DNA of 6,139 bases from Desulfobulbaceae bacterium (GTDB lineage Bacteria > Desulfobacterota > Desulfobulbia > Desulfobulbales > SURF-16): positions 1 through 6,139 of the forward strand of contig JAGHCC010000184.1 of NCBI GenBank assembly GCA_021160685.1. The letters are read 5' to 3'. The notes under the pieces are model-generated. The model was given only the letters and a program-made list of their open reading frames with translations, did no database searches and was not told the DNA's origin. A program made the position numbers and the translations under genes. Position 1 is the stretch's first letter; every line of letters starts with the position of its first letter. Positions 5,830-6,139 of this stretch are shown here, one piece after another.

Positions 5830-6139
5830 TTAAAAATGAAAACGCAGCCCCGCCTCAAACCAGCGGTGCGGATTTTCATATAATGAATGCCAGTAATGTC
5901 TTCCGTCAAAAAGGTTATGGAAAGTGGCAAAAAAATCCAGGGCCGTCTGCTCAGTGAGCCGGAATTGCCTGCTCAGATTCAAATCGCAGATCATAGTGCC
6001 ATTATCTCCGCTGGGACTTATATTATTGCTGTTCAACCAGGTATAATTGCCAAAAAGTTCAGCGCTTAAGAATTCAGGATTGTCATAGAGGAGAGTGAAC
6101 TTGGAGCTGTATTGGTCATCGTTCTCCATTTCTCCGTAA
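5830..6139 (-). CDS. TonB-dependent outer-membrane receptor, C-terminal fragment
   Basis: The frame runs in from the right edge and ends at TAA 5830-5832, leaving 102 residues; the methionine encoded at 6129-6127 is internal because the frame stays open to the edge (preceded by YGE). Alternating hydrophobic strands (KFTLLYD, SAELFGNYTWLN, GTMICDLNLSRQF, ALDFFATFHNLFD) are typical of the last strands of a TonB-dependent beta-barrel. The FHNLFDGRHYW motif and the end RWFEAGLRFHF, with a terminal Phe for outer-membrane insertion, are the usual signature of these receptors. Such receptors import siderophores, cobalamin, metals or similar ligands; the ligand cannot be judged from this piece. The peptide gene starts 69 bases downstream on the same strand, so the two may be co-transcribed as well as separately promoted. 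Family call is good; substrate unknown. Confidence 0.85.
   Translation of the reverse strand, partial: YGEMENDDQYSSKFTLLYDNPEFLSAELFGNYTWLNSNNISPSGDNGTMICDLNLSRQFRLTEQTALDFFATFHNLFDGRHYWHSLYENPHRWFEAGLRFHF

Noticed and set aside
1..6139. tRNA, rRNA, CRISPR array, insertion sequence or riboswitch
   Set aside because: I saw no clover-leaf, no regularly spaced direct repeats, no transposase-like frame with terminal repeats, and no known riboswitch core in the non-coding gaps.

Overview
The window looks like a piece of a Desulfobacterota (former Deltaproteobacteria) chromosome. This is an inference from gene content: a substrate-binding protein encoded next to a histidine kinase, a receiver-plus-kinase protein, and a radical SAM/SPASM maturase of the kind I recall being called 'geopeptide' maturase in Geobacter and relatives. 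No 16S rRNA or other taxonomic marker is present.

Plus strand, left to right. The window opens with the last 43 codons of a probable PilZ-domain protein (2-133). After a 170-base non-coding gap comes a signalling block: a secreted ABC-type substrate-binding protein of the ABC_sub_bind (TrpX-like) family (306-1235), a membrane histidine kinase with a CHASE8-like periplasmic domain (1232-2932, overlapping its neighbour by ATGA), and a cytoplasmic protein made of a receiver domain joined to a second histidine kinase (3032-4291). No transporter permease or ATPase and no DNA-binding output domain is present. The block therefore reads as a ligand-sensing phosphorelay in which the binding protein may be the ligand detector.

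Minus strand, read right to left. First is the C-terminal end of a TonB-dependent outer-membrane receptor (5830 to the window edge). A good sigma-70 type promoter overlaps its stop codon. Then comes a 38-residue peptide gene (5644-5760) with a strong ribosome binding site and a Cys-Cys/Gly/Pro-rich tail, followed by an intrinsic terminator hairpin (5614-5637). Last is a 431-residue radical SAM/SPASM peptide maturase (4304-5599), which ends 12 bases from the convergent kinase gene.

The most interesting part is this minus-strand unit. It looks like a complete minimal RiPP locus (ribosomally made, post-translationally modified peptide): precursor, attenuating terminator and maturase. It has its own promoter and lies directly downstream of an outer-membrane TonB-dependent receptor gene. 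The precursor is short and easy to miss in routine gene calling.
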